A DNA stretch of 24,675 nucleotides. Origin: CBFDBT01 sp965603115. Its GTDB lineage: Bacteria; Pseudomonadota; Alphaproteobacteria; Sphingomonadales; Kordiimonadaceae. A program made the translations under genes and the position numbers. This document shows, piece after piece, positions 16,065-23,849 of this stretch. Location of the stretch: assembly GCA_965603115.1 (NCBI GenBank), contig CBFDBT010000020.1, forward strand, positions 1 through 24,675, read 5' to 3'. The notes under the pieces are model-generated. The model made no database searches. It was not told where the DNA came from and was given only the letters and a program-made list of their open reading frames with translations. Positions within the stretch are counted from its first letter, which is position 1. Each line of letters opens with the position of its first letter.

Positions 16065-16511
16065 GTGACTATAAGAGTGAATGATGTGGAAATTACCGAT
16101 GAAGATGTTTTTCAGGAGATGCAATATCATCCGAGTGAAAACCGTCTAGAAGCAACAGACGCGGCGGCCAAAGCTTTGTTGGTTAAAGAAATCTTGCGTC
16201 AAGAAGCCGTTAAGGCTGGGCTTTTGGATGAAAAGGCCGATGATGTCGAGCAGGAGAGCGCCATCGTAACTCTGGTGGAACAAAATGTTACCACACCCAA
16301 TGCTGGCCAAGATGTGTGTCAAAGGTATTACGAGCAAAACACAGAGCGGTTTAAAGCGCAGGATACAGGTGAAATACTACCATTTGAGATGGTTGAGAGT
16401 AAAATTCGTGACTATTTACATACCCGGAGTGTCCGTGAAGGCTTGAGGTCGTATGTGTTAAAACTAGCAGAAGATATGACTATTAAGGGTGTAGACCTTA
16501 ATTTTATGTAA
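16065..16511 (+). CDS. Small NarGHI-linked PpiC/SurA-like protein lacking the parvulin domain
   Basis: 148 residues. The N-terminal part (VNDVEITDEDVFQEMQYHPSE ... LLVKEILRQEAVKAGL, about residues 5-60, then EQNVTTPNAGQDVCQRYYEQNTERF to about 103) resembles the SurA-type chaperone region of peptidyl-prolyl isomerases encoded after narGHJI in many proteobacteria. The C-terminal LPFEMVESKIRDYLHTRSVREGLRSYV resembles the tail of the same proteins. The roughly 100-residue parvulin domain normally between them is absent: ERF runs straight into the tail. This alignment is from memory of the family. It could retain only a chaperone role in assembling nitrate reductase. No signal peptide is visible, so it should be cytoplasmic. 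The start is GTG at 16065, with GGAG about nine bases upstream. Confidence 0.7.
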   Translation: MTIRVNDVEITDEDVFQEMQYHPSENRLEATDAAAKALLVKEILRQEAVKAGLLDEKADDVEQESAIVTLVEQNVTTPNAGQDVCQRYYEQNTERFKAQDTGEILPFEMVESKIRDYLHTRSVREGLRSYVLKLAEDMTIKGVDLNFM

Positions 16512-16517
16512 TTCAGG

Positions 16518-16554
16518 GCATTGTCTTTGGGTAGGGAGAGATGCAATGCGTTTT
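16518..16554 (+). terminator. Weak terminator-like hairpin after the PpiC-like gene
   Basis: GCATTG (16518-16523) pairs with CAATGC (16544-16549) around a 20-base loop, followed by GTTTT. The stem is short and the loop long, so termination is likely to be inefficient. Confidence 0.35.
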
Positions 16555-16664
16555 ATAACCCTAAAAAGTGAATTTTTACAGTCATAAAGGGATAAATTGC
16601 GGAAAAGTCTGAGATAATAACTATTTGTTAAGGCATGTGGTTGATTGTCGCATGTAAGTAATTC

Positions 16665-16705
16665 TTGATTGGGATCAAGTAATTATATTTATAAATAGAT
16701 AATAT
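16665..16705 (+). promoter_or_regulatory. FNR-type box and promoter of the outer-membrane barrel gene
   Basis: TTGATTGGGATCAA (16665-16678) matches the FNR consensus perfectly. A -10 candidate TAATAT (16700-16705) predicts a start near 16712, placing the box centre at about -41. The core differs by one base from the narG box (TTGATTGCGATCAA), consistent with a shared regulator. Confidence 0.85.
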
Positions 16706-16736
16706 GTTCTCACCTTATTAAATATTGGAGGAAACA

Positions 16737-17960
16737 ATGTTTCGCAATTTATTACTATCAGCCACGATAATCGCTTCTGGCTTTGCCCCTGCCTATTCTG
16801 ATGAAGCCGAAAGCCTCATAGACGCCATTAAAAATGGTGATGCAAAATTAAATGTCCGTACACGTTTTGAGTCTGTTAACCAAGACGGTATTGACAATAA
16901 TGCTTCTGCATTCACTGTTCGCACCAAGCTAAACTACGCGACCAAAACCTTTAAAGGCTTTTCAGCATTTCTTGAATATGAAGATGTGCGAAATCTTGCC
17001 AATGAAAATTACAATAACACCATCAATGGCAACGGTCTTTATCCTGTAGTAGCGGATCCTTCCTCTACGGAGTTGAACCAAGGGTATTTGACATATACAG
17101 GTATTGATAAGCTAACACTTCGTGTTGGGCGTCAGGGTATTAATCTTAATAACCAGCGCATGGTGGGAACAGTCGGTTGGCGTCAAAATGACCAGACACT
17201 AGATAGCCTTCTTGCTATTTATTCTCCGGTTAAAGACCTAACGGCTATTTATTCATACGTATGGAATGTTAATCGCATTTTCTCTGATAATCATCCATTT
17301 GGAAATCTTGATACAGATACGCATGTTATAAATTTTTCATATGACGGTTTCAGCGCTGGTAAAGTAACAGCTTATGGATTGTTTGTTGACCTAAATGATG
17401 CACCTGTTTTTGGCCTTTCATCTTCAACTATCGGTCTAAACTTTACTGGGTCTCAAGACGTGTCTGATGATGTGAAGTTGAAATATGAACTTGAATATGC
17501 ATCACAAAAAGGCATTAAAGATAACCCAGTTCATTACAAAGAAGATTATTACCACATTGCGGCTTCTGTCGTGACTAAGGGCTTTACTCTTGGTGGCGGT
17601 TACGAAGTTCTTGGCGGTAATGGCTTCCAAAGCTTTAAAACACCACTGGCTACTCTGCATAAATATAATGGCTTTGCCGATAAATTCCTTGCCACTCCTG
17701 GAAATGGCTTGAAAGATTTTTATGTCAAAGCGGGTTATAAGTTTGGTGAAGGGGCTATGAAGGGCCTTAGTGCAACTATAATTTATCATGATTTCAAGTC
17801 TGAAGAAACAGGCGTGAAATATGGTTCTGAAGTTGACTGGGTTCTCGCAAAGCCACTTAACAAGACTTTAAAGTTGCTCTTTAAAGGCGCGCATTATTCA
17901 GCTGACACTCATGGAACAGATACTACCAAGTTTATTGTTCAATTGGGCGCTGCTTTCTAA
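16737..17960 (+). CDS. Outer-membrane beta-barrel protein, probable anaerobically induced porin
   Basis: 407 residues with a signal peptide (cleavage probably after AYS near residue 21). Alternating polar and aromatic beta-strands run throughout, and the C-terminal Phe (QLGAAF) is typical of barrels inserted by BamA. The pattern RTRFESVNQDG ... RTKLNYATKTFKGFSAFLEYEDVRNL ... LTLRVGRQGINLNNQRMVG resembles the alginate-export/porin-like barrels. The substrate cannot be read from sequence. The start is the ATG at 16737 with GGAGG five bases before it; an in-frame TTG at 16725 would destroy that ribosome site. A near-perfect FNR box precedes it and a strong terminator follows, so it forms a single-gene unit co-regulated with nar. 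My inference is a nitrate/nitrite porin for the outer membrane. Confidence 0.82.
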   Translation: MFRNLLLSATIIASGFAPAYSDEAESLIDAIKNGDAKLNVRTRFESVNQDGIDNNASAFTVRTKLNYATKTFKGFSAFLEYEDVRNLANENYNNTINGNGLYPVVADPSSTELNQGYLTYTGIDKLTLRVGRQGINLNNQRMVGTVGWRQNDQTLDSLLAIYSPVKDLTAIYSYVWNVNRIFSDNHPFGNLDTDTHVINFSYDGFSAGKVTAYGLFVDLNDAPVFGLSSSTIGLNFTGSQDVSDDVKLKYELEYASQKGIKDNPVHYKEDYYHIAASVVTKGFTLGGGYEVLGGNGFQSFKTPLATLHKYNGFADKFLATPGNGLKDFYVKAGYKFGEGAMKGLSATIIYHDFKSEETGVKYGSEVDWVLAKPLNKTLKLLFKGAHYSADTHGTDTTKFIVQLGAAF

Positions 17961-17997
17961 ATAGCTATCGCTCGCTAGAGCATCGTGTAACAATTAT

Positions 17998-18027
17998 AAA
18001 GCCCTGCACTTCGGTGCGGGGCTTTTT
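17998..18027 (+). terminator. Rho-independent terminator after the porin gene
   Basis: GCCCTGCAC (18001-18009) pairs with GTGCGGGGC (18014-18022) around a stable TTCG tetraloop, followed by TTTTT. Confidence 0.95.
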
Positions 18028-18044
18028 ATTGGGCTCAGAATTTA

Positions 18045-18064
18045 ATTGTTTCATTTGCAACAAT
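18045..18064. promoter_or_regulatory. Inverted repeat upstream of kynA
   Basis: ATTGTT and AACAAT are separated by eight bases, 39-58 bases before the kynA start. The 20-bp size and position suit an operator, for instance for an Lrp-type KynR regulator, but I know of no consensus that fits exactly. Confidence 0.35.
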
Positions 18065-18102
18065 AAGATACAAAGTAGGCCAGCGGGACAAGGAGTAACA
18101 AT

Positions 18103-18945
18103 GTGGGCGATAAAGTTAAAACCTCGGTAGATTTGGCGGGGCAGGACATTCACTGGAAACAGGATATGAGCTATGGCTCATATTTGAGTTTGGAGCCCCT
18201 TTTGTCTTGCCAAACTCTGGTTAGTGACTGCCATGATGAAATGTTGTTTGTTGTGATCCATCAGGCATCAGAGCTGTGGCTAAAGCTGTGTTTGCACGAG
18301 CTTTCAGCAGCTATGGGCCACCTGAAAGCAGGGGACTTAGGTAGTGTCTTTAAAATGTTGGCTCGTGTGGCACGCATACAGGCCCAGTTGGAGCAGTCGT
18401 GGAATGTGCTTTCAACCTTAACACCAGCAGACTATGCGGCTTTTAGGGATAGCTTGGGGCAGTCATCAGGCTTTCAGTCCTTTCAATATCGCGAGCTTGA
18501 GTTTTCGCTGGGTAATAAAAATGCGAAAATGGCCGAGGTGCACAAAGATAATCCACCACGCTATGAGCGTTTGCAAGCCGCTTTAAATAGTCCAAGCTTT
18601 TATGATTTATGCTTGCATAAGCTAGCTGAGCGGGGCTTTGAAATTCCGGCAGAAAAGCTTGATCGCAATTGGGCTGAGCCATATGTGGCCTGTGATAAAG
18701 TTGAAGCCGCTTGGATAAAGGTTTATGCTAATACCGATAAATATTGGGATTTGTATGAACTGGCTGAAAAACTGGTGGATTTAGAGCATCATTTTCATTC
18801 TTGGCGTTTCAGTCATATGAAGACCGTGGAGCGCATCATTGGCTATAAGCGGGGAACAGGTGGCACGGCGGGTGTGAGCTATTTGCAAAAAGCGCTAGAA
18901 CTGCGTTTCTTTCCCGAGCTTTGGACGGCTAGGACAAAAATTTGA
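18103..18945 (+). CDS. kynA: Tryptophan 2,3-dioxygenase KynA
   Basis: 280 residues. This heme enzyme opens the indole ring of L-tryptophan to give N-formylkynurenine. The family blocks are clear: DEMLFVVIHQASELWLK with active-site His53, FQYRELEFSLGNKN, and HMKTVERIIGYKRGTGGTAGVSYLQ with His238 as the likely heme-binding histidine. The start is GTG at 18103 with AGGAG seven bases upstream. An ATG two bases earlier (18101) is in another frame and hits a stop after nine codons, so ribosomes starting there would make only a nonapeptide. The stop overlaps the kynB start (TTGA), implying coupled translation. No kynU (kynureninase) lies nearby. Confidence 0.97.
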   Translation: MGDKVKTSVDLAGQDIHWKQDMSYGSYLSLEPLLSCQTLVSDCHDEMLFVVIHQASELWLKLCLHELSAAMGHLKAGDLGSVFKMLARVARIQAQLEQSWNVLSTLTPADYAAFRDSLGQSSGFQSFQYRELEFSLGNKNAKMAEVHKDNPPRYERLQAALNSPSFYDLCLHKLAERGFEIPAEKLDRNWAEPYVACDKVEAAWIKVYANTDKYWDLYELAEKLVDLEHHFHSWRFSHMKTVERIIGYKRGTGGTAGVSYLQKALELRFFPELWTARTKI

Positions 18946-19574
18946 AAATTCACGATATCTCACAAGTGATCAAAGTTGGCATTCCGGTTTGGCCGGGAGA
19001 TAGTGCTTTTAAGATTGAGCGCACATGGATGCTCGATATGGAATGCCCAGTTAATGTGAGTAAGCTCACGCTGTCGACCCACACAGGCACGCACGCTGAT
19101 GCGCCTTTGCATTACGGGGCAGGCGGTGCCGATATTGCTGAAGTTTCGCTCACACCCTATATTGGCAAAGCTTATGTGGTAGATGCTAGAGGTGCAGATG
19201 CACTTATCAAACCGCATCATATAGAAAGTCAATTACCAGAAACAGTCGAGCGTGTGCTTGTACGTACATTTCAAGACTACCCCCATAATGTGTGGCCCGA
19301 TAATTTCAGCGCCTTTCACGCCGATACAATTGATATGCTGGCACTAAAAGGCTGCTTGCTTGTTGGTATAGATACACCGTCTGTGGATCCTGAAAGCTCT
19401 AAAGATCTGCTGTCTCATAATGCTATCAAAGGTCATAAAATGGCAATTTTGGAAGGGCTTGTATTGGACGGGGTTGAGGCAGGAGCGTGGGAACTGATTG
19501 CCCTGCCGCTTAAAATTGCCGAAGGAGACGCAAGCCCTGTGCGGGCAATATTGCGAGAGTGGCAAGGTGATTGA
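18942..19574 (+). CDS. kynB: Kynurenine formamidase (arylformamidase) KynB
   Basis: 210 residues of the cyclase-type metal hydrolases. KynB hydrolyses N-formylkynurenine to kynurenine and formate, directly after KynA. The metal-binding motif STHTGTHADAPLHY supplies His47, His51 and Asp53. GIDTPSVDPESSKDLLSHNAI and ILEGLVLDGVEAGAWELIALPLKI are the other conserved blocks. The start is a rare TTG at 18942, overlapping the kynA stop by three bases with AGGA upstream; no ATG or GTG near the conserved N-terminus (IHDISQVIKVGIPVWPGD) offers a better start. Coupling to kynA would explain how such a weak codon is tolerated. Confidence 0.95.
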   Translation: MKIHDISQVIKVGIPVWPGDSAFKIERTWMLDMECPVNVSKLTLSTHTGTHADAPLHYGAGGADIAEVSLTPYIGKAYVVDARGADALIKPHHIESQLPETVERVLVRTFQDYPHNVWPDNFSAFHADTIDMLALKGCLLVGIDTPSVDPESSKDLLSHNAIKGHKMAILEGLVLDGVEAGAWELIALPLKIAEGDASPVRAILREWQGD

Positions 19575-19644
19575 TTATATTTGAATAAGCAGCTAAATGC
19601 TTTAGGGTGCCAATTATGCTCTTAACACTCTATATTCAAGTGAA

Positions 19645-20688
19645 ATGAAAATGACGACTGACGTAAAAGACGACGATACTCCAAAAGCACCTAAAGGAAG
19701 CAAGGCACGTGGTCATTATCGACAGCATGTAGCTGATCTTTTTACACCAAATCTCAGCCTTTATAGTATCGACTTTCTTGTAAGTTACAGCACTTTTATA
19801 GGCGGGTGGTACCTGTTTCACACGAGCGTAGACGCAGTTAAATGGCTTGGTTTTATCGTAGGCGTGCTCGCTGTTTACCGCGCAGGACTTTTCATTCATG
19901 AAATTGTTCACCTGCCGAAGAAGAAGTTTAAGCCATTCTTTTTGCTATGGAATTTTCTATATGGCATGCCCTTTTTATTGACGTCCTTTATGTATGAATC
20001 GCATCTCAAGCACCATTTTCCACGTGTTTACGGCACGGTAGGCGACCCTGAATATGTCGTGCTCGATGGGCGCGGGTTATTTGCGCAACTGGTTTTTTTA
20101 ATTCTCCACACCGTCGCCAGTCCTCTTTTGGTTATTTTCCGCTTTACGGTAGTGACGGCCTTGAGCCTTGTCAGTGCTAAATTCCGCCGTCTGTCGAGAC
20201 AACGTTTTTGTGCACTAGCGATTAATGCAAGTTACACGGATACCAGTAAGTCAGTGGATAAAGACAAATTTGTTAACCCGTGGGAAATTGGTAGTTTTAT
20301 TGTCGCGATAACGGTGATCACGGGCATGATCAAAGGCTTTGTTGACCCGCAGTATATTATCGAATTTTTCATGATGCTGGCCGCAGCCCTTTTCATTAAT
20401 GGAATTCGCACGTTGGTGGCCCATCGCTATGCTAACCATGAGCTTAAGCCACTCTCTGAGATTGAGCAGCTATCCGATAGCCTCAACCATGTGGGTAACC
20501 CGATCATTGGCGAGTTGCTCGCCCCTGTGGGCCTGCGTTTTCATGGGCTTCACCATCTGTTTCCAACCATTCCATACCATAATCTTTATGAAGCCCATCG
20601 TCGCTTGATGAAAGAATTACCCGACGGTGACCCCTACCGCGCTATCAATTTCAAAAGCTTTTTTGGTGCCATGTGGGCAATGAGGTAG
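19645..20688 (+). CDS. Membrane fatty-acid desaturase-like di-iron protein
   Basis: 347 residues with several hydrophobic segments (about 43-85, 100-115, 145-175 and 220-260). It carries three histidine boxes of the membrane desaturase/hydroxylase family: H85EIVH89, H120-L-K-H123-H124 and H300-G-L-H303-H304, plus VAHRYANHE near residue 255. Such proteins use a di-iron centre and oxygen to desaturate or hydroxylate lipids or other hydrophobic molecules. The substrate cannot be told. The ATG at 19645 lacks a good ribosome site; Met3 is an alternative. It is 70 bases after kynB and seven bases before the thiamine-diphosphate enzyme gene, so it belongs with the three-gene run to gcdH and perhaps to a larger kyn transcript. 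Confidence 0.85.
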   Translation: MKMTTDVKDDDTPKAPKGSKARGHYRQHVADLFTPNLSLYSIDFLVSYSTFIGGWYLFHTSVDAVKWLGFIVGVLAVYRAGLFIHEIVHLPKKKFKPFFLLWNFLYGMPFLLTSFMYESHLKHHFPRVYGTVGDPEYVVLDGRGLFAQLVFLILHTVASPLLVIFRFTVVTALSLVSAKFRRLSRQRFCALAINASYTDTSKSVDKDKFVNPWEIGSFIVAITVITGMIKGFVDPQYIIEFFMMLAAALFINGIRTLVAHRYANHELKPLSEIEQLSDSLNHVGNPIIGELLAPVGLRFHGLHHLFPTIPYHNLYEAHRRLMKELPDGDPYRAINFKSFFGAMWAMR

Positions 20689-20695
20689 GGGTAAT

Positions 20696-22435
20696 ATGAT
20701 GAAAAAGACGGGGGCATCCCTTGTACGCTATGCGCTGGAGCAACTAGGTGTTCGCCATACTTTTGGTATTCCTGGTGTTCACACCACAGAAGTTTATGAC
20801 GAGCTTAATAGCTCTAACCAGATCAAGCCTGTTCTCGTCTCGCACGAAGCAGGGGCCGCTTTTATGGCGGATGCGGTTAGTCGCACAACGGATGGTATCG
20901 GTGTCACCCTAGTGGTGCCAGCCGCCGGCTTGACCCACGCTATGAGTGGTATTGGAGAAGCCTATCTTGACGGTATAGCCATGCTGGTTCTGTCAGGCGG
21001 TACACGCGCGGATATTAAAGAGGGTTATCAACTTCATCAGCTTGATCAGCAGGAATTGATGGCACCGCTCACCAAAGCCACATTTAAGGTTGAGAGCCAT
21101 GATGAAATAATTTCGACCCTTTATAAAGCCTATGATATAGCGGTTACGGGAGAGCCTGGTCCAGTTTATGTCGAATTACCGGTTAATATTCAGCTCCTGA
21201 AGGGTGAGGTGGCATCGCTGCCTGAATTTACACCGCCCAAAACCCTCGGGGCAGCGGTGAGTGATGCGCAAATTGAAGACGCTGCCAAATTATTAGTTGC
21301 TGCTGAAAAACCCAGTATTTTTGTTGGTTGGGGCGCTAAAAAAGCACAGGCAGCGATGATAGAAATTGCCGAGTTTCTCGGTGCACCCGTTTGCACCAGC
21401 TTGCAGGGGCTTGCCGTATTTCCGCACGATCATGCCCTGTTTGCGGGCATGGGATTTGGACGCTCGGCTGTGCCGGCGGCTGAAAATGCTTTTGTGGGCA
21501 CCGACGCTATGCTTGCGGTTGGGGTGCGCTTTGCCGAGATCGCAACCGGCAGTTTTGGCAGTATTCCCCCTGAAAACTTGGTGCATATTGACATTAATGC
21601 TGAAGCCCTTAGCGCCAATTATTCGGCCAAAATTGCTATTGAAGGCGATGCAGCAGATGTAATGCCGCGTTTGGTTAAGGCTATAGCAGCCTCTGTAGGC
21701 AAGGCTAGACCAAGTGAGGCCTTGAAAGCTCAGATTGCTAAAGACCGTCAGGGCTATAAAGAAGCATGGGGTAAGCATGATAGTGGTGACAAAGTTAACC
21801 CGGGTTTGTTTTTCGCCGCCCTTGACGCCTCAGCCGACAAAGATGCTCAGATTGTAGCAGACGATGGCAATCATACATTTTTGACTGCTGAGCTGATGCC
21901 TATTAGCGGCGGACGTAATTTTATCTCACCGACGGACTTTAACTGTATGGGTTATGCAGTTCCTGCGACCAATGCCGCAAAGCTTGAAAAACCTGAGCGG
22001 CAAGTTCTGGGTATTATTGGGGATGGTGCTTTTCAGATGACCGCAATGGAAGTGCTGACAGCGGCTGCCCAAGAATTGGGTGTTGTTTATTTTATATTCG
22101 CAGATGGAGAGCTGAGCCAAATTTCCCAAGCCCAACAAGTTCCCTATAATCGGAAGGTTTGTACAGTGCTGCCGAATTTAAAGCTGCGGGCTTTTGCGGA
22201 GGCCGTTGGTGCTGACTTTGTTGAAATATCAAACAATCAGCAAATTGATGCTGGCATTAAGGTAGCCTTGAAGAAGGCGGATCAGCGTCGCCCTGTTATT
22301 GTAGAAGTAAATATTGATTATTCGAAAAAAACTCGGTTCACCGAGGGGGCCATAAAAACCAATGTTGATAGGCTGGATATGCCCAACAAAGTTCGTATTG
22401 TCGGGCGTGCATTAAAGCGAAAAATTACAGGATAA
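20696..22435 (+). CDS. Thiamine-diphosphate enzyme of the acetolactate synthase superfamily, substrate unknown
   Basis: 579 residues with the three-domain layout of acetolactate synthase and benzoylformate decarboxylase relatives. The N-terminal pyrimidine-binding domain has the conserved Glu51 (SHEAGAAFMADA). The middle domain spans about 195-335. The C-terminal diphosphate-binding domain has G442-D-G at the start of the metal motif. The usual Asn-Asn some 25 residues later is replaced by FADGELSQISQ (Ala469, Asp470), so metal binding may differ from true IlvB. Start choice is between adjacent ATGs at 20696 and 20699. It is seven bases after the desaturase gene and five bases before gcdH. 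I would not call it IlvB: no small subunit follows. A 2-oxo acid decarboxylase role is possible but unproven. Confidence 0.85.
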   Translation: MMKKTGASLVRYALEQLGVRHTFGIPGVHTTEVYDELNSSNQIKPVLVSHEAGAAFMADAVSRTTDGIGVTLVVPAAGLTHAMSGIGEAYLDGIAMLVLSGGTRADIKEGYQLHQLDQQELMAPLTKATFKVESHDEIISTLYKAYDIAVTGEPGPVYVELPVNIQLLKGEVASLPEFTPPKTLGAAVSDAQIEDAAKLLVAAEKPSIFVGWGAKKAQAAMIEIAEFLGAPVCTSLQGLAVFPHDHALFAGMGFGRSAVPAAENAFVGTDAMLAVGVRFAEIATGSFGSIPPENLVHIDINAEALSANYSAKIAIEGDAADVMPRLVKAIAASVGKARPSEALKAQIAKDRQGYKEAWGKHDSGDKVNPGLFFAALDASADKDAQIVADDGNHTFLTAELMPISGGRNFISPTDFNCMGYAVPATNAAKLEKPERQVLGIIGDGAFQMTAMEVLTAAAQELGVVYFIFADGELSQISQAQQVPYNRKVCTVLPNLKLRAFAEAVGADFVEISNNQQIDAGIKVALKKADQRRPVIVEVNIDYSKKTRFTEGAIKTNVDRLDMPNKVRIVGRALKRKITG

Positions 22436-22440
22436 GATAG

Positions 22441-23646
22441 ATGAGTATGAATTATAAAAAAGGTCTTGTGCCGTTCCAGTGGGAAGACCCTTTGTTTTTG
22501 GACGCGCAATTGAGTGAAGAAGAACGTCTTATACAGGGTGCAGCTCACGACTTTTGTCAGGGTAAATTGATGCCGCGAGTTTTAGAGGCTAATCGCCATG
22601 AAATATTCCACCGCGAGATTATGACCGAAGCAGGAGAGCTGGGCTTTTTGGGGTCGACTTTACCTGAAAAATACGGTTGTGCTGGAACCTCTTATGTATC
22701 CTATGGCTTGATCGCACGCGAAGTCGAGCGGGTTGACAGTGGGTACCGATCAGCAATATCGGTTCAAAGCTCGCTTGTGATGCATCCAATTTATGCTTAT
22801 GGCAGTGAAGAACAGCGGATGAAATATTTACCAAAACTCGCGAGCGGTGAGTGGGTAGGCTGTTTCGGTCTTACAGAACCAAATCATGGATCAGATCCGG
22901 GTGGAATGGAAACCCACGCTAAAAAAGTTGATGGTGGTTATATTATAAATGGTGCCAAAATGTGGATCACCAATAGCCCCATTGCTGATGTCTTTGTGGT
23001 TTGGGCTAAGTCCGATGCTCATGACAATAAAATCAAGGGATTTGTTCTTGAGCGCGGCATGGATGGACTAACGACTCCTAAAATAGAAGGAAAATTCAGT
23101 CTTCGTGCATCAATAACCGGCGAGATCGTTATGGCGGATGTTTTTGTTCCTGATTCTGCCTTGTTGCCAAACGCAGAAGGATTAGGCGGGCCTTTTGGCT
23201 GTTTAAACCGTGCTCGGTATGGCATTGCCTGGGGCTCAATGGGGTCTGCTGAGTTTTGCTTGGCGCAAGCGCGAACCTATACTCTAGACCGTAAACAGTT
23301 TGGGCGCCCACTAGCGCAAACCCAACTGATACAAAAGAAAATGGCGGATGCTCTGACGGAAATCACTTTAGGACTGCAAGCGGCGCTGCAAGTTGGTAGA
23401 TTAATGGACGCTGGAAATTTCGCACCTGAAATGATATCTATGATTAAACGTAATAATTGTGGCAAAGCTCTTGATATTGCCCGTGCGTCGCGAGATATGC
23501 ATGGTGGCAACGGTGTTTCGGATGAATTTCATGTCATAAGACATGTAATGAATCTTGAAGCTGTGAATACTTATGAGGGCACACATGATGTCCACGCGCT
23601 CATTTTGGGTAGGGCCATTACAGGGCTACAGGCATTTTCTGCATAA
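22441..23646 (+). CDS. gcdH: Glutaryl-CoA dehydrogenase GcdH
   Basis: 401 residues of the acyl-CoA dehydrogenase family. GcdH oxidises and decarboxylates glutaryl-CoA to crotonyl-CoA, passing electrons to ETF. Specific marks are YRSAISVQSSLVMHPIYAYG (Arg103, the residue that binds the glutaryl carboxylate), CFGLTEPNHGSDPGGMETHA, IKRNNCGKALDIARASRDMHGG and EAVNTYEGTHDVHALILGR with catalytic Glu379. This separates it from general acyl-CoA dehydrogenases. The ATG at 22441 follows the upstream stop by five bases; Met3 is an alternative. It sits at the end of a block that opens with tryptophan-degrading kynA and kynB. Glutaryl-CoA arises from lysine and, via 2-oxoadipate, from tryptophan. Confidence 0.96.
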   Translation: MSMNYKKGLVPFQWEDPLFLDAQLSEEERLIQGAAHDFCQGKLMPRVLEANRHEIFHREIMTEAGELGFLGSTLPEKYGCAGTSYVSYGLIAREVERVDSGYRSAISVQSSLVMHPIYAYGSEEQRMKYLPKLASGEWVGCFGLTEPNHGSDPGGMETHAKKVDGGYIINGAKMWITNSPIADVFVVWAKSDAHDNKIKGFVLERGMDGLTTPKIEGKFSLRASITGEIVMADVFVPDSALLPNAEGLGGPFGCLNRARYGIAWGSMGSAEFCLAQARTYTLDRKQFGRPLAQTQLIQKKMADALTEITLGLQAALQVGRLMDAGNFAPEMISMIKRNNCGKALDIARASRDMHGGNGVSDEFHVIRHVMNLEAVNTYEGTHDVHALILGRAITGLQAFSA

Positions 23647-23849
23647 TTATATTATGTATTACAACAAGTTAGCTATTTATCGTTGAAGTAAGTACTCTGA
23701 TCTGGTTAAATGAGAACAGGTATGTTTTCCAACAGGGAATAGATATAATTTTAATAAAATACCATTTATTAATTAGTTGTTGGTTTACTTAGGTTTGTTA
23801 CAGTGCTGTTTATTAGTATTAAAAATATTGTATCATCAGGAGCAATGCA

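Noticed and set aside
19581..19639. Inverted repeat TTGAATA ... TATTCAA between kynB and the desaturase gene as a terminator
   Set aside because: The arms are only seven AT-rich pairs around a 45-base loop with no T-run.
20696..22435. Acetolactate synthase large subunit (ilvB)
   Set aside because: No ilvN follows, the metal motif departs from Asn-Asn, and the neighbours are not branched-chain amino acid genes.
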